This document shows, piece after piece, positions 1 to 7,527 of a stretch of DNA of 45,272 nt; position 1 is the first letter of the stretch; each line of letters starts with the position of its first letter. The stretch lies in contig NZ_JAUWAV010000036.1 in the NCBI RefSeq assembly GCF_030605225.1, positions 1-45,272 on the forward strand. The letters run 5' to 3'. The translations under genes and the position numbers were made by a program. The stretch comes from Geoalkalibacter sp. Its GTDB lineage: Bacteria; Desulfobacterota; Desulfuromonadia; Desulfuromonadales; Geoalkalibacteraceae. The notes beneath the pieces were generated by a model. It did not search any database. It was not told the DNA's origin and saw nothing but the letters and a program-made list of their open reading frames with translations.

Positions 1-166
1 GCCCCACATGGGCGATGGAACCTAAGACGTGGCAGCAATTAAGCTGCCAGTGCGTAACGAACGTCGTTGTCGGCGTTTGTTTTTTTGCCAGTTTTTTAAC
101 GAGGCCAACTGGCGTCCCCGGCATGCAACCTTCGCTTCCAATCCCCGTCGAAACCTGGGCACCCCC
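1..166 (-). ncRNA. ssrA: tmRNA (5' part, runs off the left edge)
   Basis: Transfer-messenger RNA, the RNA half of trans-translation: it enters stalled ribosomes with SmpB and adds a degradation tag. Read on the minus strand the gene starts at 166 with GGGGGTGCCCAGGTTTCGAC, a typical tmRNA 5' end that would pair with a 3' acceptor arm lying outside the window. Positions 89 to 39 encode a tag reading G-KKTNADNDVRYALAA then TAA; the YALAA ending is the classic protease signal. Which codon is the resume codon (GGC at 89-87 is my guess) is inferred. smpB lies immediately upstream on the same strand, as in many bacteria. The 3' tRNA-like half is missing only because the window ends. Confidence 0.93.
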
Positions 167-241
167 TTTTAAATTTTTTGCGTTTAACCAAAAGTACGTT
201 CATTATCACACGAAATCTTCGCATATTCAAGGCACTTCATT

Positions 242-700
242 TCATCCTCGCGAGTGATCCCTCAGGGCGCGGGCGGTTTCCCGGCCGTGCTGTTTTTCCT
301 TGAGGCTTTCGCGCTTGTCGTGCAGCTTCTTGCCGCGCCCCACGCCGATTTCAAGCTTGGCGCGGCTGTCCTTGAAGTAAATTTTGGTCGGTACCAGCGA
401 CAGCCCGCGCTCATCGACCTTGCGCGCCAGCTTGACGATTTCCTCAGCATGCAGCAACAGCTTGCGCTCGCGGGTCGGATCGTGGTTTTCGCGATTGCCC
501 TGCTCGTAAGGGCTGATGTTCATGTTGTTGATGAACGCTTCGCCGTTCTTGATGCGGCAGAAGGCCTCCTTGAGATTGACCTTGCCCTGACGCAGGGATT
601 TGACCTCGGTGCCCGTCAACACCAGGCCGGCCTCATAGACCTCGTCGATATAGTATTCGTGATAGGCCTTCTTGTTGGTGGCGATGATTTTAATTCCCAT
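242..700 (-). CDS. smpB: SsrA-binding protein SmpB
   Basis: Protein partner of tmRNA; it binds the tRNA-like domain and brings it to ribosomes stalled without a stop codon. The 152-aa product has the family's normal length. It contains the conserved start region ([14 protein letters not shown]), the [10 protein letters not shown]-like segment (here [10 protein letters not shown]), the NISPYEQGN stretch and the basic C-terminal tail ([18 protein letters not shown]) that folds in the decoding centre. The gene overlaps the end of the upstream RseC-like gene by 11 bases, suggesting one transcript, and sits about 75 bases before the tmRNA 5' end, so both trans-translation components are adjacent. 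Confidence 0.97.
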   Translation of the reverse strand: MGIKIIATNKKAYHEYYIDEVYEAGLVLTGTEVKSLRQGKVNLKEAFCRIKNGEAFINNMNISPYEQGNRENHDPTRERKLLLHAEEIVKLARKVDERGLSLVPTKIYFKDSRAKLEIGVGRGKKLHDKRESLKEKQHGRETARALRDHSRG

Positions 701-1166
701 GGCTCAAATCTTTACTCAAGGCATCGGCCTCGGAGAGAATTTCAACAATGCGCGGCATGAAGTTTTCAGAAGGTATCGCCCTGGATCCGACCTTGATGAT
801 GAGAAAGCTGCCGACCAGAAAAGCCACACCGATCAAGGCCGAGAGCAGATTGGGATCGGGACCCTCTTGCAGCCGCTCGCCGAGGAATTGCCCCAGGGTC
901 GCGCCCATTATCAGAAAAATCACCGGAACCAGATACAATACGAAGGAGCTTTGCAGAAAGCTGCGGGTGTTGGTGGCGATCTTAACTTCATCGCCGATGT
1001 GCGCGCCAATGAAATTATGCGCCTCAACCAGACGGGTGGTGTTGTCGCTGCCGACCTGACAGGCCTCCATGGATGCACAGTTTTTGCAAAAGCTGCTTTT
1101 TTTGCACAATACCACCGCGATCTGCTTGCCTTTGATCTCGACGATGGTTCCTGTTTCCTCGATCAT
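690..1166 (-). CDS. RseC/MucC-family membrane protein
   Basis: A 158-aa protein of the RseC/MucC (SoxR-reducing) family. Visible features are the N-terminal [13 protein letters not shown] segment, a cysteine-rich cluster (C-K-K..C-K-N-C..C at about residues 21-36), and two membrane helices (about residues 70-92 and 104-125) followed by a short tail. In enterobacteria family members modulate sigma-E signalling or form part of the Rsx/Rnf-associated SoxR-reducing system. In anaerobes the role is less clear and may be linked to Rnf-type electron transport. No rnf or rse genes are visible here, so the function is known by family only. It overlaps smpB and is probably cotranscribed with it. Confidence 0.8.
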   Translation of the reverse strand: MIEETGTIVEIKGKQIAVVLCKKSSFCKNCASMEACQVGSDNTTRLVEAHNFIGAHIGDEVKIATNTRSFLQSSFVLYLVPVIFLIMGATLGQFLGERLQEGPDPNLLSALIGVAFLVGSFLIIKVGSRAIPSENFMPRIVEILSEADALSKDLSHGN

Positions 1167-1437
1167 TTTCCTTCACCAAAACGGCTCGAGAATGCGGTGA
1201 TTTTCCGTGCCTCGGGATTGTCAACCCCAATTCGCCAACAACATTTAAACATGTTCAGGTAAAAAAAACGTTCTGATTCGACATTTTTTCGTTGACATCC
1301 GCAACCCCGCAAACTGTCGACACTTTTTCATAAGTTCCTTTTTTTATTGAGTTTTTTGTCAGGTCATTTTTTATGCAAAGAGCCAACAAGGGGCGATTTC
1401 AAGGGGTTTGCGGAGGCCGGTGCGGGATTTTTCCGGC
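1167..1437. other. Intergenic region upstream of the rseC-like gene, A+T-rich
   Basis: No convincing gene is visible. Much of 1255-1375 is A+T-rich with runs of A and T. On the minus strand a perfect -35 hexamer TTGACA (1224-1219) precedes the rseC-like gene, but no good -10 follows at the right distance, so I do not call a promoter. The region ends at an inverted pair of DnaA-box-like 9-mers, listed separately. Confidence 0.4.
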
Positions 1438-1464
1438 ACTTATCCACAAACGCTGTGGATAAGT
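1438..1464. repeat. Inverted pair of consensus DnaA boxes
   Basis: ACTTATCCACA and its exact complement TGTGGATAAGT are separated by five bases. Each arm contains the 9-mer TTATCCACA, which fits the DnaA-box consensus TTATNCACA perfectly, in opposite orientations (1440-1448 and 1454-1462). The palindrome starts one base after the gltX stop codon. It could also fold as an 11-bp hairpin in gltX mRNA, but no U-run follows on that strand, so it is a poor intrinsic terminator. DnaA binding is an inference. Confidence 0.6.
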
Positions 1465-1465
1465 T

Positions 1466-2866
1466 TCAGGCCCCGCACAGGGGCAGAACGTCGTCGAGGC
1501 GCTTTAGCGTGGTTTCACGCCCGAGGACCGCGATCACATCGAAGATGCTGGGGCTAGTGGTGCCTCCCGTCAGAGCGACGCGTACCGGCTGAGCAATGGC
1601 CGGCAGCTTGAGCTCATGATCCGCCAGGATTTTGTTGAAAACGCCGCCGATGGTTTCCACATTCCAGAGATCGAGTTCTTCCAGGCCGGAGATCAACTCC
1701 TTGAGGAGCACGATCTTATCCTGGGTGAGAAATTTCGCGACCGCCTTGCCGTCGAATTCCAGTTCCTTCTTGTAATAGAACGCCGCGCCCTCGGCCATCT
1801 CGACCAGGGTCTTGGCGCGATCCTGCAAAGTCCGCACGACATCGGGCAAGGGCGGTCCATCCATGGGATCGAGCCCTTTTTGTTGCAGAAATTCCGCGAG
1901 ACACTGACCGAGGCGTACCGGGTCGCCGGTCTTGATGTAATGCTCGTTGAGCCACAGCAGCTTGCCGGGGTTAAAAACACCGGCCGATTTGCCCACGTTT
2001 TCCAGGGAGAACTTCTCGATGAGTTCCTCCATGGAGAAAATTTCCTGATCGCCGTGAGACCAGCCGAGGCGCACCAGATAGTTCACCATGGCCTCGGGCA
2101 GATAACCGAGATCCTTGTAGGCCATGACCGAGGTGGCGCCGTGGCGCTTGGAAAGCCTGGTCTTATCGGCACCGAGAATCATGGGCACGTGGGCAAATTG
2201 CGGGATGGCGCAGCCCAGGGCCTGGTAGAGCTGAATCTGGCGGGGCGTGTTGTTGATGTGGTCATCGCCGCGAATCACCAGGTTGATGCCCATGGTCGCA
2301 TCATCGACCACCACCACGAAATTGTAGGTGGGCGTGCCGTCGCTGCGCTGGATGATGAGGTCGTCGAGCTCTTCGTTGCGAAACGTGATCGGCCCCTTGA
2401 TGCGATCGACAAAGGTGGTTTCCCCCTCCTCGGGTGCCAGGAAGCGCACCACGAAGGGCTTGTCGGCGACGGCGGCGGCCAATGTACGGCAGGTGCCGTC
2501 GTATTTGGGTTTGCGTCCTTCGGCCTGGGCTTTTTGTCGTTTTTCTTCAAGCTCCTCGGCGGTGCAATAGCAACGATAGGCCCGCCCGGAGACCAGTAGT
2601 TGCTCGATCTTTTCCCGATAGAGCTCAGTGCGTTGGGATTGATAATAGGGCCCCTCGTCGTAGCTCAGCCCCAACCACTCCATGGCTTGGAGGATGGCAT
2701 CGACGGATTCCTGGGTGGAGCGCGCCACGTCGGTATCCTCGATGCGCAGAACAAAGGTGCCCTTCTCCTTGCGGGCGACGAGATAGTTGAACAGTGCGGT
2801 ACGCGCGCCGCCGATGTGCAGATAACCGGTGGGACTGGGCGCGAAACGGACTCGCAAATTTTCCAT
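1466..2866 (-). CDS. gltX: Glutamyl-tRNA synthetase
   Basis: Class I aminoacyl-tRNA synthetase charging tRNA-Glu (and possibly tRNA-Gln, given that many bacteria of this group use the amidotransferase route). The 466-aa length is normal. The HIGH motif appears as HIGG at residues 17-20 after FAPSPTGYL, and the KMSKS-type loop as RLSKR at about 237-241. A zinc-type knuckle, C99-x-C101 with Y122 and C126, lies in the acceptor-binding insertion as in E. coli GluRS. The start ATG has an AAGGAGCTTACC leader giving a good ribosome site. It has its own strong promoter and a hairpin in the short leader (see those entries). A DnaA-box palindrome directly follows the stop codon. Confidence 0.97.
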   Translation of the reverse strand: MENLRVRFAPSPTGYLHIGGARTALFNYLVARKEKGTFVLRIEDTDVARSTQESVDAILQAMEWLGLSYDEGPYYQSQRTELYREKIEQLLVSGRAYRCYCTAEELEEKRQKAQAEGRKPKYDGTCRTLAAAVADKPFVVRFLAPEEGETTFVDRIKGPITFRNEELDDLIIQRSDGTPTYNFVVVVDDATMGINLVIRGDDHINNTPRQIQLYQALGCAIPQFAHVPMILGADKTRLSKRHGATSVMAYKDLGYLPEAMVNYLVRLGWSHGDQEIFSMEELIEKFSLENVGKSAGVFNPGKLLWLNEHYIKTGDPVRLGQCLAEFLQQKGLDPMDGPPLPDVVRTLQDRAKTLVEMAEGAAFYYKKELEFDGKAVAKFLTQDKIVLLKELISGLEELDLWNVETIGGVFNKILADHELKLPAIAQPVRVALTGGTTSPSIFDVIAVLGRETTLKRLDDVLPLCGA

Positions 2867-2898
2867 GGTAAGCTCCTTCAGAGGTCCTGACGCCGAAC

Positions 2899-2924
2899 AA
2901 AAAAGAGGCCGCCGGTAGTGCGGC
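2899..2924 (-). terminator. Hairpin plus U-run in the gltX leader
   Basis: On the minus strand GCCGC, a 7-base loop and GCGGC (2924-2908) are followed by CTC and six T (to 2899). It resembles a weak intrinsic terminator. It lies between the gltX promoter and the gltX start, so it either ends read-through from the MEMO1-family gene or acts as an attenuator in the gltX leader. The stem is only 5 bp, so activity is uncertain. Confidence 0.4.
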
Positions 2925-2934
2925 GACCCCGTTC

Positions 2935-2963
2935 TATATACTGTAAAACCTCAGAATTGCCAA
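2935..2963 (-). promoter_or_regulatory. Sigma-70-type promoter of gltX
   Basis: TTGGCA (2963-2958) and TATATA (2940-2935) are spaced by exactly 17 bases, an excellent housekeeping promoter. Transcription would begin near 2928, about 60 bases before the gltX ATG at 2866. It sits just after the stop of the MEMO1-family gene. Confidence 0.7.
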
Positions 2964-2989
2964 GGATTTTCTAAAAATCAGGCACGGAG

Positions 2990-3790
2990 CTAGGTAATCA
3001 CCAGGCCGGCATAGCCGACCACCTGATGGAAATCTCCGCTCACGTCGCCGCTGTTGCCGTACTGCACCAGACGGCCGCGGCTCGCCCCCAATTCTCGACA
3101 GGCCGCCAGCATCACCACCGCGGGCAATACGCCGCACATGCTGATGCGCCGCGCGCCGACCACCTGATATAGGCCCTCGGGATCAAGGGCCAGAATCCTT
3201 CCGATGGCCGCGCTGTCCTTGACCCGGGCCTGTTCGGCCGACTCATAATGGGTCATGTCGGAGCTGGCGACCAAAAGGATTTCCTCGCCGGACGCCTTGA
3301 GGCATTCACCGAGGGCGCGCCCCAAATCGAGCAACTCGGCGAGACCCAAGCGCCCCAGACAGATGGCCGCGATGCGCACTTGCGGATTGAGGTATTGCAG
3401 AAAAGGCACCTGCACCTCCAGGGAGTGCTCGAAACGATGGGCCAGAGCATCCTCGGCAAGCAGGGTGCATGTCTCCCGCAATCGTTGCGAGAGCAGCGTA
3501 TCGATGGCCACCCGCCCTAGAGGCGTCAGCCAGGCCCCTGCCGGATAAAGCGCCGCCCTTTGTCCATGGCCATGGTGGTTGGGTCCGAGAATGACCACCT
3601 TGTCGGGAATGCGCACCTGGGAGTAGGTGTGTCCCGCCACGGCACCGGAATAGACGTAGCCCGCATGGGGAGAGACGATTCCCAGCGCCTTACCGGGTTC
3701 GCCCGCAGGGATGAGCGAGGCAAGCAGCGTGCGGAGTTGTTCCTGATCCGCCGGATAAAACTGCCCGGCGACGGCGGGTTCGCGATCCAT
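2990..3790 (-). CDS. amrB: AmmeMemoRadiSam system protein B (MEMO1 family)
   Basis: A 266-aa member of the MEMO1/AmmeMemoRadiSam B family, related to nonhaem-iron extradiol dioxygenases. Recognisable pieces are the opening REPAVAGQFYP, the ligand-bearing SPHAGYVYSG stretch, the GPNHHGHG motif, SSDMTHYE, and the C-terminal CGVLPAVVMLAA region. Conserved His and Asp in HAGY, NHHG and DMTHY probably bind metal. In bacteria it is usually found with an AMMECR1-like protein and a radical SAM protein, a system of unknown chemistry; neither partner is in the window. The ATG is preceded by GGGAGGTTGATTTC. It follows the TSUP permease gene by 15 bases, so they are probably cotranscribed. The symbol follows common usage for this family. 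Confidence 0.9.
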   Translation of the reverse strand: MDREPAVAGQFYPADQEQLRTLLASLIPAGEPGKALGIVSPHAGYVYSGAVAGHTYSQVRIPDKVVILGPNHHGHGQRAALYPAGAWLTPLGRVAIDTLLSQRLRETCTLLAEDALAHRFEHSLEVQVPFLQYLNPQVRIAAICLGRLGLAELLDLGRALGECLKASGEEILLVASSDMTHYESAEQARVKDSAAIGRILALDPEGLYQVVGARRISMCGVLPAVVMLAACRELGASRGRLVQYGNSGDVSGDFHQVVGYAGLVIT

Positions 3791-3805
3791 GAAATCAACC
3801 TCCCA

Positions 3806-4627
3806 TCAAAGCCAGAGACTGACAACCATATAGAGCCCGACGGCAATCAAAAAGACGGCAAACACTTGCATTAGTCTATCAGTCCGCATGCGCGCGGCAA
3901 GCCGCACGCCAAGGCGCGCGCCGAGGATGGAAAGCGGCGCGACCATCAGCGCCACCAGGGCATGGACATAGCCCAGGGTATGAGGCGGCAGCCCCGGGAC
4001 GTTCCAGCCATGCGCCACATAGGACAGGGTTCCGACCAGGGAGGACACCACGATGAGAGCGCTGCTGTTGCCGATGGCCAGATGAATCGGCAGGCGCAGG
4101 GCGATCACCAGCAAAGGTACGGTCACCACCCCGCCGCCGATCCCGAAAAAAGCGGAAAACGCCCCGCCCGCAAACCCGACGGCCAGCAGCTTGCGCCGCG
4201 CGATTCGTCCCTGCGCTTCCGGCGGCAAATGAGGTCGAAAGAGAAACATCTTGAGGCCGACGCCTATCTGCATGACGCCGAACAGGGCTTTGAGCACCGT
4301 GCCGGGCAATTCCGCGGCCAGCCAGGAACCGCAAGCCGCGCCGAGAAGCGATCCGCCGGCCAGGGCAAGCACCTGCCGTCCGCGCACGTTGCCCCGCTTG
4401 CGGTTGCCGAGAGTGGCGCTGAAGGCCGTGGGGATGATGATGGCCAGGCTGGTGCCGAAGGCGATATGGACGATCAGGTCAGGAGCAAAGCCGACGAAGG
4501 CGAAGGCCCAGAGAAACAGCGGCACGAGAATGACTCCGCCGCCGATGCCGAACAGTCCGGCGACAAAACCATTGACCAGGCCGAGGAGAAGAAAAAGAGC
4601 GACGATTTCGGGGGAAAAAGCTGCCAT
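3806..4627 (-). CDS. TSUP-family anion permease (TauE/SafE type)
   Basis: A 273-aa inner-membrane protein with about eight hydrophobic helices. It contains the duplicated hallmark of the TauE/SafE/TSUP family: GLFGIGGGVILVPL near the N-terminus and FFGIGGGVVTVPLL in the second half, indicating an internal repeat. Characterised members export sulfite, sulfoacetate or other organosulfonates, or move protons with sulfur compounds; the substrate here cannot be told from sequence. I place the start at the ATG at 4627 (MAAFSPEIVALF). The open frame continues upstream, but that part overlaps the tRNA-Cys terminator and the tRNA itself, so it is not plausible coding sequence. It is followed closely by the MEMO1-family gene. 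Confidence 0.9.
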   Translation of the reverse strand: MAAFSPEIVALFLLLGLVNGFVAGLFGIGGGVILVPLFLWAFAFVGFAPDLIVHIAFGTSLAIIIPTAFSATLGNRKRGNVRGRQVLALAGGSLLGAACGSWLAAELPGTVLKALFGVMQIGVGLKMFLFRPHLPPEAQGRIARRKLLAVGFAGGAFSAFFGIGGGVVTVPLLVIALRLPIHLAIGNSSALIVVSSLVGTLSYVAHGWNVPGLPPHTLGYVHALVALMVAPLSILGARLGVRLAARMRTDRLMQVFAVFLIAVGLYMVVSLWL

Positions 4628-4666
4628 GTCCCGCAGTTTAGCGGAAAACCGGAGGCGGCGGGAAAT

Positions 4667-4695
4667 AAAAAAGCCGGCAATTTGCCGGCTTTTTT
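4667..4695 (-). terminator. Intrinsic terminator after tRNA-Cys
   Basis: AAAAAAGCCGGC, a 5-base AATTT loop and GCCGGCTTTTTT form a symmetric hairpin with U-runs in both directions. It lies 5 bases beyond the tRNA-Cys CCA end and would stop tRNA transcription. Confidence 0.9.
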
Positions 4696-4699
4696 CTGA

Positions 4700-4773
<74 letters not shown>

Positions 4774-4790
4774 GAACTTGATGAAGCGTA

Positions 4791-4820
4791 TGAATATCAG
4801 ATCGCTTGCCCGAGTGTCAA
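4791..4820 (-). promoter_or_regulatory. Promoter of tRNA-Cys
   Basis: A consensus TTGACA (4820-4815) is followed after 18 bases by TATTCA (4796-4791). The start would fall about 10 bases before the tRNA 5' end. Confidence 0.6.
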
Positions 4821-4853
4821 GGCATAAAACCCGCGCTTTGCGCGCTCCGAAAA

Positions 4854-5735
4854 TTAGGGCTCGGCATCGATTCTGACCAGAATTTGTCGTCGGGCATCCT
4901 CCTGATGCGTGCGCCAGCTGACAAAGGAGCGCCCGACTTCGCTGTCGGTCTGCAAGTGTCCGCCCAGATCGAACCAGGCACCCAAAGGGACCAGCATGCG
5001 GGTTGCGGCCTCATGGAAAGTCAGGGCCCGCGCTCCCCCGGTGACGGGCGAGGAGGAACGGGAAAAATCCTGCAAAAACGGTGTCACTTCGAGCAGCACC
5101 TGTTCTCCCTGCAAGAGCGGCCGTACCAGAAAACCGGTGGCGACTTCCTGAAAATCAACACCTTGGGCATAGCCCAGAGCGCCATGGCGGTCGGCCAGCA
5201 CGGCCATCTCCCGGGTATAGGGCAAGGCTTCGCCAACGGTGATCCGCGCTTGTTCCCCGTCGAGCACGAGGATGAACTGATCCCGTGCATCGCGCGCCGT
5301 ACCCAGACGTCGTGCCGCTCCGACCTCGATCTCGCCCCCGCCGGCGATGCCAAGCCGATCCTGCTCGCGCGCGACCTCCCCCGTCTCAACCCGCATATCG
5401 CCGGCGGTGATTTTTCCCGAGGCATCGAATCGCGTACCGCTTTCAGCACGGTTGATTTCCTGGCGCACGGTGATGCGCAGCATCCGACGCGGAGTATCGA
5501 GCTGGCGCACGATCTTTTCAAAATCCTTCAGCTCGGCGGAGGAACCGCGCGCAATGAGAAGGTTATTCATGCCGCTCACCCGCACATCGGGGCCAAGCAG
5601 GTCGCGCACCACCGGCAGCAACTGCTCCGCGCTGGCATGGCGCAACTCGACGGTCTTGACCTCGGCGAAGGCCGTGACCGGAATGCAGAACGCAAGCACC
5701 CAAACGAAAAGGCAAACACTAAGATTTTTTCGCAT
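4854..5735 (-). CDS. Exported secretin-N-domain-like protein
   Basis: A 293-aa protein with a signal peptide (MRKNLSVCLFVWVLAFCIPVTAFA, cut after AFA) followed by a domain resembling the N1/secretin_N fold: VKTVELRHASAEQLLPVVRDLLG, then NNLLIARGSSAELKDFEKIVRQLDTP, the usual small alpha-beta module of type II/III secretins and pilus secretins. The rest (residues about 90-290) resembles the start of a secretin channel domain (ITVRQE, then ARITVGEALPYT, VATGFLVRPLL, QVLLEVTPF) but is too short to form a full channel. It may be a periplasmic adaptor or a truncated secretin. Start: I prefer ATG 5735 (AGAAAGG upstream, clean signal peptide). ATG 5780 is in frame and overlaps rtcA by ATGA, so the longer 308-aa form is possible. 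Confidence 0.72.
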   Translation of the reverse strand: MRKNLSVCLFVWVLAFCIPVTAFAEVKTVELRHASAEQLLPVVRDLLGPDVRVSGMNNLLIARGSSAELKDFEKIVRQLDTPRRMLRITVRQEINRAESGTRFDASGKITAGDMRVETGEVAREQDRLGIAGGGEIEVGAARRLGTARDARDQFILVLDGEQARITVGEALPYTREMAVLADRHGALGYAQGVDFQEVATGFLVRPLLQGEQVLLEVTPFLQDFSRSSSPVTGGARALTFHEAATRMLVPLGAWFDLGGHLQTDSEVGRSFVSWRTHQEDARRQILVRIDAEP

Positions 5736-5776
5736 ATCAGCCTTTCTTGCCTTGCGGCGCGGGACAGGGAAAAAGA

Positions 5777-6829
5777 TCAACCAAGGGCGGCGCCGCCCCG
5801 GATGCAGACTCGACCGAAGTCCCCCAGGGCACCTGTGACACTGATGTCCAAAGGCAGAAACAATTTAACCGTCGCGATATTGGTCAGCAGATGGCGAGTG
5901 ATCGCCGCAGTCGTGAACTCCGAGACGCCCTCGGCAAGGCAGAGGGGCAGCACCAATTGATCGGCCAGATGTTCATCGATGGCGCCCTTGCGGGACAAAA
6001 ACCACTCCAAGGCATCCACTGCCTCATCGGCGACGCTTTCCGCCGATTTGCCTCGCGCTCCCAGGGAACAATAGCAGCATCGCGAGCCTTCGAATTCGGC
6101 CAGAAGCAACAGCATCGAACCCTTGTCCACGCCGCCGAGGTCGCCGACCTCCAAGTGTAGGATGCGTCGAAAACGCTCCAGCCGGCGCGCCGCCTGATCC
6201 GCCTGGCGCTGCGCCACTTGGCGCGCAAGACCCGTCGTCAAGGATAGGCAGCTGAGCCGCTCCAGATTGCCGCGTTGCGTCAGATTCAGCGGCGACAAAC
6301 GCCGCAAGGGCTGTACCAGGCAGCGGACCAGCCCGCCACCCCGCGGATAGTAACCAGCACCCACCATATGCAGTTCCACCTCGCCGCCCATCTCGCGGAA
6401 ATAGGGCAGCCAGTGGCGTTTGAGGTAATGGTGGCAGGGGCTCCAAGGCACATGAGTGCCGCCCCGCACCACCAGTCGCGAAACTGCCGGGGTAAAGGAC
6501 AGAGGCAGCAGCAGGGTCTGCAGAATCAGGCCGGTCGAACCGGCAGTTCCGATATCGACCTGATAACTGCCGGGAAACAATCCCTGCGGTATGAATTCAA
6601 GTGTTCGCGAGCCCAGATATGCTCCCTGTATCTGGGCGTTGCCGATTTGCGCCGCCGCTTCGACCGCCTTGAGGTGCTGCGGCGCCAAGCCGGGATTGCG
6701 GCGGCCGGCGCGGATGTTGGTCATGCGAATGGCCCGCCGGGTGAGCAGGGAGAGGGCGAGGGCGGTGCGCAGAATCTGCCCTCCGCCTTCACCCTGGGCA
6801 CCGTCGATGTCGATGCGCGAAAAAGGCAT
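5777..6829 (-). CDS. rtcA: RNA 3'-terminal phosphate cyclase
   Basis: Converts RNA 3'-phosphates to 2',3'-cyclic phosphates using ATP through a covalent adenylyl-histidine intermediate. The 350-aa product starts with the family signature DGAQGEGGGQILRTALALS, has the ATP-site GGGTHVPWSP-like stretch and GYYPRGGG, and carries the nucleophile region GAIDEHLADQLVLPL with H287 as the expected catalytic histidine. Length is normal for RtcA. In E. coli rtcA lies with rtcB (ligase) and the sigma-54 activator rtcR; neither is seen here. It is followed, with a 4-base overlap or a 41-base gap depending on the start chosen, by the secretin-like gene. Confidence 0.95.
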   Translation of the reverse strand: MPFSRIDIDGAQGEGGGQILRTALALSLLTRRAIRMTNIRAGRRNPGLAPQHLKAVEAAAQIGNAQIQGAYLGSRTLEFIPQGLFPGSYQVDIGTAGSTGLILQTLLLPLSFTPAVSRLVVRGGTHVPWSPCHHYLKRHWLPYFREMGGEVELHMVGAGYYPRGGGLVRCLVQPLRRLSPLNLTQRGNLERLSCLSLTTGLARQVAQRQADQAARRLERFRRILHLEVGDLGGVDKGSMLLLLAEFEGSRCCYCSLGARGKSAESVADEAVDALEWFLSRKGAIDEHLADQLVLPLCLAEGVSEFTTAAITRHLLTNIATVKLFLPLDISVTGALGDFGRVCIRGGAALG

Positions 6830-6837
6830 GCCTCACC

Positions 6838-6876
6838 CAAAATAAAGACGGGGTGAACCCGGAAAGGCCCACCCCG
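6838..6876 (-). terminator. Probable terminator after the first ferritin-like gene
   Basis: CGGGGTG (6849-6855) and CACCCCG (6870-6876) form a 7-bp stem with a loop that can pair further. On the minus strand it is followed by TCTTTATTTTG. It lies between the ferritin-like gene and rtcA. Confidence 0.5.
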
Positions 6877-6908
6877 CCGCACTGCTCATCCTCGAAAATC
6901 CGGCACGC

Positions 6909-7424
6909 TCAGGCCCCGACATCGCGGCCGAAGTTGCGAAATTCCTCAAGGTTGCTGAATTCGGCCCATTCCAGATATTCGTTGGGCGCATTCACGAAAT
7001 CATAGACGTTGCGAATGATGTTGAAGTGCTTCTGCTCTTCCGCGATGACCCGTTTCAGCAGATTTTGTACCTCGGGATTCGTCTCCTTGGCCAAGGCCTC
7101 CTCGTAGACCCGCGCGCCCTGCGCTTCCATTTTCATGGCATGCTCATAGGCTTGCAGATCCCCCTTGATGGAGCCGGCCTGGGGTTTTTTCGCAAGCATT
7201 GCCGCGAAGGCATTGCGGGCGTTGTCCAAGGCTTTGCTGTCTTCCATGGAGGTCGCCGCGGTGCGGGCCTTCATCGCTTCGAAGATCTGAAAGTGCTTGT
7301 GTTCATCGGCGGCCAAGTCGAGAAAGATATTTTTGATTCCCTCGACATTGGTCTGCGCGGCGAGCTGCTTGTAATAGGTTTCCGCATCGGTTTCCATTTT
7401 CATCGCAAAATCAAAAACATTCAT
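6909..7424 (-). CDS. Rubrerythrin-like ferritin-family protein (1)
   Basis: A 171-aa four-helix ferritin-like protein. Carboxylate-His pairs typical of a di-iron centre appear at E13/E17 (METDAETYY), at DEHKHF (about residues 40-45), at MEAQGARVYEE (about 97-107) and at EEQKHF (about 128-133): the repeated E...E-x-x-H pattern of rubrerythrin-type peroxidases. There is no C-terminal rubredoxin domain, so it is an erythrin-like form. Likely role: peroxide or iron handling in an anaerobe. A strong promoter and GGGAGG ribosome site precede it. The upstream gene encodes a second, divergent protein of the same fold. Confidence 0.85.
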   Translation of the reverse strand: MNVFDFAMKMETDAETYYKQLAAQTNVEGIKNIFLDLAADEHKHFQIFEAMKARTAATSMEDSKALDNARNAFAAMLAKKPQAGSIKGDLQAYEHAMKMEAQGARVYEEALAKETNPEVQNLLKRVIAEEQKHFNIIRNVYDFVNAPNEYLEWAEFSNLEEFRNFGRDVGA

Positions 7425-7458
7425 CGTTTAACCTCCCACGTAAGGATATTTTATAAGA

Positions 7459-7486
7459 ATTTTAGCTTCGACAGGGTGGCTGTCAA
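7459..7486 (-). promoter_or_regulatory. Strong promoter of the first ferritin-like gene
   Basis: TTGACA (7486-7481) and TAAAAT (7464-7459) are separated by 16 bases on the minus strand. Transcription would start near 7452, leaving a short leader to the ATG at 7424. No FNR or PerR-type palindrome was evident over it. Confidence 0.7.
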
Positions 7487-7527
7487 GAATCACCCGGACT
7501 TTTCCGGGCGCCGCACCCTGCCAAAAA

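Noticed and set aside
1438-1464. The gltX-proximal palindrome as an intrinsic terminator
   Set aside because: The stem is A+T-rich and no U-run follows it on the gltX strand; the match to two DnaA boxes is more informative.
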